From CAZDDI01 sp964504195 (GTDB taxonomy: Bacteria; Chloroflexota; Anaerolineae; B4-G1; SLSP01), in assembly GCA_964504195.1 (NCBI GenBank), contig CAZDDI010000056.1, positions 1 to 28,510 of the forward strand: 28,510 bases of DNA, read 5' to 3'. Each line of letters begins with the position of its first letter. Positions within the stretch are counted from its first letter, which is position 1. Both the position numbers and the translations under genes were made by a program. Below the pieces are notes generated by a model. That model was not told the DNA's origin. It did not search any database and worked only from the letters and a program-made list of their open reading frames with translations. This document shows, piece by piece, positions 1-7,583 of this stretch.

Positions 1-75
1 CCACAAAAAAACCCACAAAAACCCCCCCCCCCCCCCCCGCGGGGGGGCGAAGGGGGGGCGGGGTTTTGGGGGGTG
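1..75. other. Homopolymer-rich low-complexity contig end
   Basis: Runs of A, C and G dominate this stretch (a C-run near 22-38, then G-runs broken by short motifs to about position 73). It is unlike anything else in the window. It is most simply a sequencing or assembly artefact at a contig end; I see no gene or structured element in it. Confidence 0.6.
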
Positions 76-128
76 ACTGAAGGCTCGAACCCGTGCTTTA
101 TTTCCGGATTAATTTTTTAAAATTCATC

Positions 129-209
129 ATGCGCCGTTCGCAGCTACGCGAAGTAGACGCTTCGCGCTACGTTGGTTTTGATTTGCGATTTGCTGATTTT
201 TCGATTTGC
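129..209 (+). repeat. Dispersed leader repeat, copy 1, ending in GATTTGC heptamers
   Basis: Bases 129-186 closely match 22463-22518 upstream of the sensor kinase. Shared blocks include ATGCGCCGTTCGC, AGACGCTTCGCG and TGGTTTTGATTTGC. A 7-bp hairpin (CGCGAAG 147-153 with CTTCGCG 160-166) sits in the middle. The right part is a run of words: GATTTGC at 180-186 and 187-193, then TGATTTTT, then CGATTTGC ending at 209. The array ends one base before the AGGGAGG ribosome-binding site (211-217) of adenine deaminase. Confidence 0.75.
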
Positions 210-220
210 CAGGGAGGTTT

Positions 221-1948
221 ATGATGGATCGAGATGCCTTACTACACCTGTTGGCCGTGGCGCGGGGCGATACGCCCGCTGATGTGTTGCTTCGCAATGG
301 GCGCGTGGTCAATGTCTTCACCGGCGAAATCCTCCAGACGGATGTGGCGCTGGCCGGGGCGTGGATTGCAGCGGTGGGCGCTGGCTACACGGGCCTGACG
401 GAGCTCGATCTGGCCGGGCTGTTTGTGACGCCGGGCTTGATTGACGGCCACGTTCACATCGAATCCTCGATGGTGACGCCGGCGCAGTTTGCGCGCGCCG
501 TCGTGCCGCATGGCGTCACCACCGTGGTGACCGATCCCCACGAGATTGCCAACGTCGCGGGCGCTTCGGGTATCCGCTATATGCTGGCCGCCTCCGAGGG
601 CCTGCCGCTCTCGGTGCTGGTCAACCTGCCCTCGTGCGTCCCGGCGACGCACATGGGCACGGCAGGCGCCGACCTCGACGCCGATGCGCTCCTCGCCCTG
701 CGCGACCTGCCCCGCGTCATCGGCCTGGCCGAGTTTATGAACGTCCCCGGCGCGGTGCTGGGTCTGCCCGGCGCGCTGGAAAAAATCCTCGCCTTCCGCG
801 ACGGCCACATTGACGGGCACGCGCCCGGCGTGAGCGGCCCCTGGCTGCAAGCGTACCTCGCCGCCGGGCCGAGCACCGATCACGAAAGCATGACGGCGGA
901 CGAGGCGCTGGAGAAGGTGCGTCTGGGGATGACCGTCCTCATCCGCGAGGCGACGGCGGCGAAGAACCTGCACGCGCTGTTGCCCGTCGTCACGCCGGAG
1001 AACGCGCGCCGCTTCGCCTTCGCCACCGATGACCGCCACCCCGCCGAACTGCTCGCCGAGGGCAGCATTGATTATCTGCTGCGGCTCGCCATCGCCGCCG
1101 GACTCGATCCGGTCACGGCTATCCGCATGGCGACGCTCAACGCCGCCGAAGCGTTCGGCCTGCGGGATCGCGGCGCGCTCGCGCCGGGCCGCCGCGCCGA
1201 TCTGGTCGTCACGCCCTCGCTGGAGCGCTTCGAGGCCGCCCTGGTCTTCAGCGGCGGGCAGCTCGTGGCCCGCGATGGTGCGCCGGTGGGTGATTGGCTC
1301 TTGCCGCAGGTGGATGAATCCGCTGTGCGCGGCAGCATCCGCGTGGATAGCGCCGCGCTCGATTTCCACATTCCCGCGGAAGGGAAACAAATGCGCGTCA
1401 TCGGCCTGATCCCCGACCAGCTGCTCACCGAGCACCTGCTGCTCGCGCCCACCGTGCAGCACGGTGAGGCCGTGAGCGATGTCGCGCGCGATCTGGTCAA
1501 GCTGGCCGTCATCGAGCGCCATCGCGGGACGGGCAACGTGGGGCTGGGTTTCGTGCAGGGCTTGGGCCTGCGGCGTGGCGCCATCGCCGGGAGCGTGGGC
1601 CACGATGCGCACAACATCACCGTCGCTGGGGTGAGCGATAGCGACATGCGCGCGGCGGTGCAGGCGGTCAAAGACCTGGGCGGCGGGCTGGTGGCGGTGG
1701 CCGATGGGGACGTGCTCGGCAGCGTGCCGTTGCCCATCGGCGGGCTGATGTCCGACCAGCCGGTGGAGGCGGTGCGCGCGCAGATGGCCGCCCTACTAGA
1801 GGCCGCCCGCGCGCTCGGCTCGCCCCTGCACGACCCGCTGATGCACCTGGGCTTCCTCGCGCTGGAAGTGATCCCGAAACTCAAGTTGACCGATCAAGGG
1901 CTGGTGGATGTGGAACGGTTCGAGATCGTGCCACTGTGGGTGGGGTAA
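221..1948 (+). CDS. ade: Adenine deaminase
   Basis: Amidohydrolase-superfamily enzyme that hydrolyses adenine to hypoxanthine and ammonia in the cytoplasm. The 575-residue length is normal for the AdeC family. The N-terminal small domain leads into the metal-binding block LIDGHVHIESSM (His77, His79, Glu81), followed by GVTTVVTDPHEIANV (about 99-112), EFMN, and the family's late SVGHDAHNITVAG block, which is typical of adenine deaminase rather than dihydroorotase or imidazolonepropionase. An upstream in-frame TTG at 206 overlaps the ribosome-binding site, so I reject it. The ATG at 221 leaves only 3 bases after AGGGAGG, so the adjacent ATG at 224 (6 bases) is equally or more likely. Its product is a substrate for the xanthine-dehydrogenase-type genes 14 kb downstream; an AT-rich RT island separates it from them. 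Family assignment is firm; exact start is not. Confidence 0.93.
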   Translation: MMDRDALLHLLAVARGDTPADVLLRNGRVVNVFTGEILQTDVALAGAWIAAVGAGYTGLTELDLAGLFVTPGLIDGHVHIESSMVTPAQFARAVVPHGVTTVVTDPHEIANVAGASGIRYMLAASEGLPLSVLVNLPSCVPATHMGTAGADLDADALLALRDLPRVIGLAEFMNVPGAVLGLPGALEKILAFRDGHIDGHAPGVSGPWLQAYLAAGPSTDHESMTADEALEKVRLGMTVLIREATAAKNLHALLPVVTPENARRFAFATDDRHPAELLAEGSIDYLLRLAIAAGLDPVTAIRMATLNAAEAFGLRDRGALAPGRRADLVVTPSLERFEAALVFSGGQLVARDGAPVGDWLLPQVDESAVRGSIRVDSAALDFHIPAEGKQMRVIGLIPDQLLTEHLLLAPTVQHGEAVSDVARDLVKLAVIERHRGTGNVGLGFVQGLGLRRGAIAGSVGHDAHNITVAGVSDSDMRAAVQAVKDLGGGLVAVADGDVLGSVPLPIGGLMSDQPVEAVRAQMAALLEAARALGSPLHDPLMHLGFLALEVIPKLKLTDQGLVDVERFEIVPLWVG

Positions 1949-2102
1949 GAAGGGCGGCTGTACTCATCTGCTTTGTTGGCTTTGGCATTAGCACGCTGCC
2001 GTCGAACACGCGGATGGAAACCAACCCGCCTGTGGCTCACAAGCGGCTTCTGACTGGCGATTCATCCGTTAATTCCTTGGGCAGCTAAACTGTAGTTAAA
2101 CA
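1949..2102. other. Short spacer before the RT island
   Basis: Mixed-composition spacer between adenine deaminase and the RT gene. I see no clear terminator hairpin and no convincing -35/-10 pair. If the RT needs a non-coding RNA, as some defence RTs do, this 154-bp stretch and 4356-4479 are the only local candidates. Confidence 0.3.
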
Positions 2103-4355
2103 TTGAAAAATATGAATAAGTTTATTCTTCCAGATATTGATACAATAAACCAATACGAATTTTTTATAACTTCCGAAAACTTTCACCTTGCTTGGGAAAG
2201 AGTTAGATATTTCGATAGAACCGATTCGCGAGATTGGATTGGTTTAAAAGTATTTGCAGCCAATCGGGACTATAACCTGGAAATCATAAGACAATCGGTT
2301 ATTCACAAGACTTATGAGCCATCACCACCTGAAATTAAATACTTCCCTAAAAAATCTCAAACGCTTCGTCCTATGGCGATATTGCCCATAAAAGACAGGG
2401 TGGTATTCCAAACGATTGCAAATGTTGTTGTTGAGTATGGTAGATCTACTCTTTCATTAGTAGCAAATAGACAATCATTTGCCAATGTTCTACAGCCACC
2501 TAACACTATCCAAATGTTTTGTCCCTGGAAAGAACAGTATTCTGCCTTTCAAACTAAATATGGTGAATTAATTGATGAAGGCAATTCTTGGGTAGTTGAG
2601 ACTGATATTGCTGCTTTTTACGAAACCATAGATCATGTAAAACTATATGATATTTTGTTAAGCGGGAATTTTCTGGATGATGCGGTTCTTGAATATTTAA
2701 AAACATATCTGCCAATATGGGCCTCGGTAAAGGAGGGACAAAAAGCGTCCAGAGGAATACCGCAAGGTTGTTTATCATCAGATCTTCTTGCCAACGTCTA
2801 TTTAGTAGATTTAGATACAGAATTAGCGACTCGTGAATATCATTATTTGAGATATGTAGATGACATCAGATTAGTCGCTGACAGGAAAGATAAAGCACAA
2901 CGTGGTTTGATTCGCCTCGATAGATATTTAAAATCACTAGGACTTTTGTTGCAAACCAAAAAGACTGTTGTGCGAAGTATTATGGCAAAAGAACTAGAAT
3001 TTGACCGATTATCTTCGGTACTTTCTGATCTGGATAGAAGATATAAAGAGCAAATTGCATTTACAAAAACAAACGAAACCGATAGTTTGTCCGAACCATC
3101 TTTGCATGATATAGCTAGGCAAGGTCTTGATTTCGACCCAGACAGATTTGTAGAAGCCTACTCTACAGGTCAAGAATTGCAGGATGAATTATCTACCCTC
3201 TTTTGGCAATCAGTAAGCGCATTAAAAGATTCCCTATATGCAGAAAGACACATGAGATACTGCTTGTGGAGATTATCTCCCGATGATTCCATAAGAGATT
3301 TTGTTGTCACAAATCTTCTGGAATATCCTTGGATTACAAATCTTTTTTGTCATTACTTGTTTAAATGCGAACTTAGTGACGACAACTTGAAATGTTTACA
3401 CACCATAATTGCTGAATATGATGTATACGATAGCGCGATTGCAGATATTGTTGATTTACTATATAAAAAGAACATATCCCTTCGGCGACATCATGGACAA
3501 TTTAGAAGGTGGCTTATTAATTCTGAGCGCGATTGGGTTTTACTTTCTGTGGTGGCTACTGTATTAGGAGTATCTACAGACAATCTTACTGTGTTAGTAA
3601 AAACTATAGAAAACCATTATGCCAATCCAATTGTAAGGCGATCTGCACTCGTACAAGCCTCAAAACTATCTAGAAACGCCTATGAGTCAATTCCAATATT
3701 GAAATTAGGCGTTCTTGACACTACCCCTATCGTTATAGATGCAGCACTTTATTTGTTATATGTGGATTGGGGATTGAATATTGAGAAGCTGCCTATTCGG
3801 GAAATACAAAAACCAAGCGAATATTGTTTAGCTATAGCAAAAGGCTACGATGTAACACTTCCTCAATATCAACCTTGTTATATCCGATATGTTCTAGCAA
3901 AAGATTATAGCGTTGATTTTTCTACACCTTTTGATTTTTACGCTTTATTTAATTCTGAATACGATCGAGCTGCCAACTTCTTATGGCAAGCCCAAACCTC
4001 ATTTCTCTCCAATCCTTCTAGATATGTATCACAGTTGGATTTGTTCCACGAAGAAATACTCTATCCCCTGCTTGTAGATAAACTGAAATGGAAAACTACC
4101 AAACAAGATTTGGCGAGGGTCTCCCTTCCTGATCGTATGACTTATCTACGAAATAATCATGAATATCTTTCTGTATTTGCGAGTGTGCTGTCAGAATGTC
4201 ACAGATTAAGGTCAAGTTGTACAGAAGCTCATACTAGGCTAGATAAAGTTACAGATATAACATCTCCTGTTACCTGGAGGCAACGCAACGAATTAAAAAA
4301 GAATTTGTGTGGTGCTTATCAAGAGTTATCAACTTGGCTTATGGTAAACCCATGA
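2103..4355 (+). CDS. Reverse transcriptase, Abi/unknown-group type, with long alpha-helical C-terminal region
   Basis: RNA-directed DNA polymerase of 750 residues. Visible RT blocks: FPKKSQTLRPMAILPIKDR (about 81-99), motif A ETDIAAFYETIDH (Asp168), motif B RGIPQGCLSSDLLANVYL (217-234), motif C YVDD (251-254), then LGLLLQTKKT (279-288). All catalytic Asp are present. There is no group II intron maturase X domain or HNH, and motif B lacks the SQ-type signature of diversity-generating RTs. Residues about 300-750 are Leu-rich and look alpha-helical and repeat-like, as in AbiA/AbiK/Abi-P2 and other unknown-group RTs, many of which defend against phage. I infer a defence role but cannot assign a DRT type. 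The gene is markedly AT-rich with different codon use from its GC-rich neighbours, pointing to horizontal transfer. Start is TTG 2103 or ATG 2112; no clear ribosome-binding site is seen. Confidence 0.88.
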   Translation: MKNMNKFILPDIDTINQYEFFITSENFHLAWERVRYFDRTDSRDWIGLKVFAANRDYNLEIIRQSVIHKTYEPSPPEIKYFPKKSQTLRPMAILPIKDRVVFQTIANVVVEYGRSTLSLVANRQSFANVLQPPNTIQMFCPWKEQYSAFQTKYGELIDEGNSWVVETDIAAFYETIDHVKLYDILLSGNFLDDAVLEYLKTYLPIWASVKEGQKASRGIPQGCLSSDLLANVYLVDLDTELATREYHYLRYVDDIRLVADRKDKAQRGLIRLDRYLKSLGLLLQTKKTVVRSIMAKELEFDRLSSVLSDLDRRYKEQIAFTKTNETDSLSEPSLHDIARQGLDFDPDRFVEAYSTGQELQDELSTLFWQSVSALKDSLYAERHMRYCLWRLSPDDSIRDFVVTNLLEYPWITNLFCHYLFKCELSDDNLKCLHTIIAEYDVYDSAIADIVDLLYKKNISLRRHHGQFRRWLINSERDWVLLSVVATVLGVSTDNLTVLVKTIENHYANPIVRRSALVQASKLSRNAYESIPILKLGVLDTTPIVIDAALYLLYVDWGLNIEKLPIREIQKPSEYCLAIAKGYDVTLPQYQPCYIRYVLAKDYSVDFSTPFDFYALFNSEYDRAANFLWQAQTSFLSNPSRYVSQLDLFHEEILYPLLVDKLKWKTTKQDLARVSLPDRMTYLRNNHEYLSVFASVLSECHRLRSSCTEAHTRLDKVTDITSPVTWRQRNELKKNLCGAYQELSTWLMVNP

Positions 4356-4479
4356 ATTTTTCTGATTTATCGTGCTGAAAAACATTGATTACAGGCTGTC
4401 ATAATTCGAGTTTACTCACCAAGTACTGGTAAATTTGGAGCAGTTCAAGATCGTGTCATTGGGGGTAGGGTGAGGGAGT
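4356..4479. other. Spacer after RT gene
   Basis: AT-rich for the first half, then closer to genome composition. It holds a weak dyad around ACCA-AGTAC-TGGT near 4417-4432 and ends in a G-rich ribosome-binding region. No terminator is evident. Confidence 0.3.
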
Positions 4480-4836
4480 ATGAAAAGAGAAGACTTCCAA
4501 ATCGGCATGGAATTCTACACGGCGGCTGGGAAATGGCGTTGCACTGATATTGGCACGCGAATCATTGTCGCTATTCGGCTTGACCAAGAAGATCCACGAA
4601 ATTATAACGGACCGCCCTATTCAATACCAGAAAATGTGTTTGATGAGTATGATTTGGATGGGTGCAGTCTTGATCCAGAGGATTTTGTTCACTCGACCTC
4701 GCTCACCGCGTTCATGGACGAGTTGAGCGACAAAGCCGAAGCGCGCGGGCTAATAGTGGCAATTCAGGAAGGCCGGCAAAATGCGTTTGTGGATGAAAGC
4801 GAAATTGCTGCTATCTTAGCGTCTGCAAAAGTATGA
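4480..4836 (+). CDS. Small conserved-looking protein of unknown function
   Basis: 118-residue soluble protein, no signal peptide or membrane segment. The body has an ordered, beta-rich appearance (FQIGMEFYTAAGKWRCTDIGTRIIVAIRL, then YNGPPYSIPENVFDEYDLDGCSL). I believe it belongs to a common family of unannotated small proteins with the pattern W-R-C-T-D-x-G-T-R and NGPPY...VFDEYD, but cannot name it. The last 30 residues (a helix, IQEGRQNAFVDESEIAAIL) resemble the acidic tail of antitoxin-like proteins; that is a weak resemblance. AGGGAG sits almost against the ATG, with another G-run about 10 bases upstream. It lies between the RT and the carbamoyltransferase genes and has intermediate composition, so it may be part of the same acquired island or an old neighbour. 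Confidence 0.7.
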   Translation: MKREDFQIGMEFYTAAGKWRCTDIGTRIIVAIRLDQEDPRNYNGPPYSIPENVFDEYDLDGCSLDPEDFVHSTSLTAFMDELSDKAEARGLIVAIQEGRQNAFVDESEIAAILASAKV

Positions 4837-4848
4837 TTTCCGCTACAG

Positions 4849-4933
4849 CCGCCCCCGGGACGGGGGCGGAGAGCAAAGATTGTCCGGAGTCGGCTTGAGC
4901 CGACTTGGGGTAGCAGCCTGCGAATTCATTCGC
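4849..4933. repeat. Three-hairpin intergenic element
   Basis: Three perfect hairpins follow one another between the small protein and the DUF2877 gene. The first pairs CCGCCCCC (4849-4856) with GGGGGCGG (4862-4869), loop 5. The second pairs AGTCGGC (4888-4894) with GCCGACT (4899-4905), loop TTGA. The third pairs GCGAA (4920-4924) with TTCGC (4929-4933), loop TTCA. None is followed by a T-run, so this looks like a compound dispersed repeat rather than a terminator. Confidence 0.65.
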
Positions 4934-4969
4934 GGGGCGGGGAATGCACACGAAGACTGAAACCTTACC

Positions 4970-5809
4970 ATGAATCATCCCACTACCACTACCGCGCAAG
5001 CCATCAGCATCCCCGCGTGGGAGAGCCTTCAGCGCGCTCCCGGCGAGGCGCGCGTGCTGGGACGCTTCGAGCGCGTGGTGGATCTGCTGCTGGGCGATGA
5101 CATCCTTGCGTTGGCGACGCCGGACGTGGGCTGTGGCCCGTTCCATCTGGTGGTGGATGCCCTGCCCGCCACACCGCTGCCGGAGCGGGTCGCCCTGCGG
5201 GTGCTGCCCGGCGCGCTGTGGATCGGCCCCTGGCAGATCGCGCTCCCGGCGGAGTTGCCGCTGTGGAATCCCCGGCCCGCCTGGGAGCAGTTGACCTGCG
5301 CCCCATCGCGGCTCGCTATGCTGCGGGAGCTGGTCAGCGCGGCGGCGCGCGCGGGGAGCGTTTCGCCACTAGCGGGCGCACTGTGGGGCGCAGCGCCCGC
5401 ATCGGTAGCACAGCTGGCGGGCGCGTTGGATGGGCAAGACCCCGCCGCACTCGATAAAGCCGTCGCCGTGCTCGCGGGCTGGGGGCCGGGACTCACGCCC
5501 TCCGGCGATGACTTCCTCGCCGGGCTGATGCTGGCGCTGTGGGCGCGGGAGGGCGAGGCGGCCCGTCCCTTGTGTGCGGGCATCGCCGCCGCTGCCGCGC
5601 CGCGCACCACCCGGCTGAGCAGGGCCTTCCTCCGCGCCGCCGCCGAGGGGCTGGCGGATGAACGCTGGCACGCCCTGCTCCACGCGCTCGCCGCAGGCCC
5701 GGAGGCCGCCATCGAACGCGCCGCGCAAGCCGTCCTCGCCTTCGGCGCCAGTTCGGGGCTGGATATGCTCACAGGATTCCTGTGGGAAAGGATGAAGGCT
5801 GAGGGATGA
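4970..5809 (+). CDS. DUF2877 protein, AllH (YlbF)-like carbamoyltransferase subunit
   Basis: 279 residues. The block GWGPGLTPSGDDFLAGLMLALW (about 169-190) is the hallmark of DUF2877. The distal TTRLSRAFLRAAAEGLADERWHALL also fits. In Escherichia coli the DUF2877 protein works with FdrA and a DUF1116 protein as oxamate carbamoyltransferase in anaerobic allantoin breakdown, passing a carbamoyl group to phosphate. All three members follow one another here in the order DUF2877, FdrA, DUF1116, which supports an equivalent complex; the true substrate is inference. No obvious ribosome-binding site precedes the ATG. The last codons run into GGATGAA, GGCTGAG, GGATGAA words, so the extreme C-terminus may be repeat-derived. 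Confidence 0.88.
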   Translation: MNHPTTTTAQAISIPAWESLQRAPGEARVLGRFERVVDLLLGDDILALATPDVGCGPFHLVVDALPATPLPERVALRVLPGALWIGPWQIALPAELPLWNPRPAWEQLTCAPSRLAMLRELVSAAARAGSVSPLAGALWGAAPASVAQLAGALDGQDPAALDKAVAVLAGWGPGLTPSGDDFLAGLMLALWAREGEAARPLCAGIAAAAAPRTTRLSRAFLRAAAEGLADERWHALLHALAAGPEAAIERAAQAVLAFGASSGLDMLTGFLWERMKAEG

Positions 5810-5824
5810 AAGTAGAATTTCTGC

Positions 5825-5852
5825 TTACGCAGTACGCATTACGAATTACGCA
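5825..5852 (+). repeat. Heptamer array TTACGCA, upstream of fdrA
   Basis: Exact period-7 array: TTACGCA, GTACGCA, TTACGAA, TTACGCA. It ends 8 bases before the AAGGAG ribosome-binding site (5861-5866) of fdrA. A second array with the same words occurs at 17010-17037 before the 2Fe-2S subunit gene. Confidence 0.85.
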
Positions 5853-5872
5853 GTACATCTAAGGAGACACCC

Positions 5873-7438
5873 TTGATTACACAAACAACCATCAAAAGCG
5901 GGGAATACTACGATTCGGTCACGCTGTTGCAGGTGGCGCAAGGGCTGATGAATCTGGCGGGCATCGAGGATGCCGCCGTCATCATGGCGACGCCCGCCAA
6001 CAAGGGCTTGCTCGCATCTGGCAACCTGCTCACGCCAGAGGCCGAAGCCGCCGGGGCGGATGACCTGGTCATCGCTGTGCGCGCGGTGGATGAGGCGACT
6101 GCTGTTGCCGCGCTCGCCGAGGCGGAGCGGTTGATGAAAGCCTCGCGGCAGGCGCCGACAGAGAGCAGCGGCCTGGACGCGCCGCCCAAGACGGTGAGCG
6201 CGGCCATCGAGCGGCTCGGCAGCGAGGCGAACATCGCGCTCGTCTCCGTCGCCGGGCGGTACGCGGCCGGCGTCGCCCGCGAGGCGCTCCAGCGCGGCCT
6301 GCACGTCTTCCTCTTCAGCGATAACGTCGCCGTAGAGGATGAGATCGCGCTCAAGACGCTGGCCCGCGAGAAGGGCTTGCTCGTCATGGGGCCGGATGCC
6401 GGCACGGCAATCATCAACAACGTGGCGCTAGGCTTCGCCAACGTCGTCCCGCCTGGGCCGGTGGGCGTTGTCGCGGCGAGCGGCACGGGCCTCCAGGCGG
6501 TGACGTGCTACATGCCCCGGCTCGGCGTGGGCATCACCCAGGCCATCGGCGTCGGCGGGCGCGACCTCAAGTCCGACGTGGGCGGGATCATGATGCTCGA
6601 AGGGCTGAAGGCGCTCCAGGCTGATCCGGCCACGAAAGTCATTCTGCTCGTTTCTAAGCCGCCATCCGCTGATGTGGCCGAGCAAATCCTCATGCGCGTT
6701 GAGGCGAGCGAGAAGCCCGCCGTGGTGCTGTTCCTCGGCGACGATCCGGCGGCGGTGGAGCTGGCGGGCGCGCTCCCGGCGGCGGATATGGAAGAGGCCG
6801 CGATCCTGGCCGCAGCGGTGGCGCTGGGGAAAGACCCCGTCGCAGCGTTGGCCGAGCTGCACGCGCAGCAGGCGGGTCTGGCGGAACGCGCGGCGGAACT
6901 CAAGGCGCGACTCAAACCGGAGCAACGCTATTTCCGGGGCCTGTTCAGCGGCGGCACGTTCTGCTACGAGACGCAGCTCATCCTCAAAGCGCTGGGCATC
7001 GAGGTGCAATCGAACGCGCCGGTGGAGAAACGCCTGCACATGGCCGATTCCAACCGCAGCGTGGGGCACGTCGCCGTGGACTTGGGCGAGGACGAGTTCA
7101 CCGTGGGGCGGCTGCATCCCATGATTGATCCCTCGCTGCGCAACCGGCGCATCGTGCAAGAGGCCAAAGACCCGGAGACCGCCGTGATCTTCCTCGATGT
7201 CGTCATCGGCTACGGCTCGCACGAAGACCCCGCGGGCGAGGCGGTCAAGGCCATCCACGAAGCGCAAGCCGTCGCTAAGGCCGAGGGGCGCGAGGTCATC
7301 TTCGTCGCCTCCGTCTGCGGGACGGAAGCTGATCCACAACGCCTGAGCGCGCAAGAACAGAAATTGCAAGACGCTGGAGTAGTGGTGTTGTCCACCAATG
7401 CAACCGCGACGCGTTTCGCAGGACATATTTTGACCTAA
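5873..7438 (+). CDS. fdrA: FdrA (AllF-like) carbamoyltransferase subunit
   Basis: 521-residue acyl-CoA-synthetase-fold protein without CoA ligase role known. It resembles the succinyl-CoA synthetase alpha subunit: Rossmann-like block VGVVAASGTG (197-206), then GITQAIGVGGRDLKSDVGG (220-238), preceded by LVMGPDAGTAI (171-180). The C-terminal half starting at RYFRGLFSGGTFCYE is the usual FdrA second module. In E. coli FdrA is one of three proteins required for oxamate carbamoyltransferase activity. Start is TTG 5873, chosen because AAGGAG lies 6 bases upstream. It follows the DUF2877 gene by 63 bases and precedes the DUF1116 gene by 145 bases, both gaps filled by iterated-word repeats. Confidence 0.92.
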   Translation: MITQTTIKSGEYYDSVTLLQVAQGLMNLAGIEDAAVIMATPANKGLLASGNLLTPEAEAAGADDLVIAVRAVDEATAVAALAEAERLMKASRQAPTESSGLDAPPKTVSAAIERLGSEANIALVSVAGRYAAGVAREALQRGLHVFLFSDNVAVEDEIALKTLAREKGLLVMGPDAGTAIINNVALGFANVVPPGPVGVVAASGTGLQAVTCYMPRLGVGITQAIGVGGRDLKSDVGGIMMLEGLKALQADPATKVILLVSKPPSADVAEQILMRVEASEKPAVVLFLGDDPAAVELAGALPAADMEEAAILAAAVALGKDPVAALAELHAQQAGLAERAAELKARLKPEQRYFRGLFSGGTFCYETQLILKALGIEVQSNAPVEKRLHMADSNRSVGHVAVDLGEDEFTVGRLHPMIDPSLRNRRIVQEAKDPETAVIFLDVVIGYGSHEDPAGEAVKAIHEAQAVAKAEGREVIFVASVCGTEADPQRLSAQEQKLQDAGVVVLSTNATATRFAGHILT

Positions 7439-7469
7439 TAGCTGAGGATTGGTCAAAGAGCTGATTTCA

Positions 7470-7557
7470 ACGCAAAGGCGCAAAGTCGCAAAGCCGCAAA
7501 GTTTTTTAATAACGCTTACTTTTTTCCTGGCGTCTTGGCGTCTTTGCGGCTTCGCGT
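7470..7557. repeat. Paired octamer arrays NCGCAAAG forming a hairpin
   Basis: The left arm is four exact 8-base words: ACGCAAAG, GCGCAAAG, TCGCAAAG, CCGCAAAG (7470-7501). The right arm, 24 bases later, is also period 8: CCTGGCGT, CTTGGCGT, CTTTGCGG, CTTCGCGT (7526-7557), the reverse complement of the same word family. The two arms can fold in several registers. The element fills the fdrA-DUF1116 gap and lies just before AGGAG (7573-7577). Confidence 0.88.
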
Positions 7558-7583
7558 TAAAAACTCGTTTTCAGGAGAGAACT

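Noticed and set aside
1..75. Biological G-quadruplex or repeat at the left edge
   Set aside because: Mixed homopolymers of A, C and G at a contig end are more simply sequencing or assembly error.
242..1612. Long minus-strand open frame opposite adenine deaminase
   Set aside because: It is a shadow of the GC-rich coding strand, with composition-driven residues and no family features; the plus-strand gene has clear motifs. The same applies to the minus-strand frames opposite fdrA, the DUF1116 gene and the hydroxylase large subunit.
7449..7583. N-terminal extension of the DUF1116 protein
   Set aside because: The 45 extra codons are translated octamer repeat, and a good ribosome-binding site precedes the ATG at 7584.
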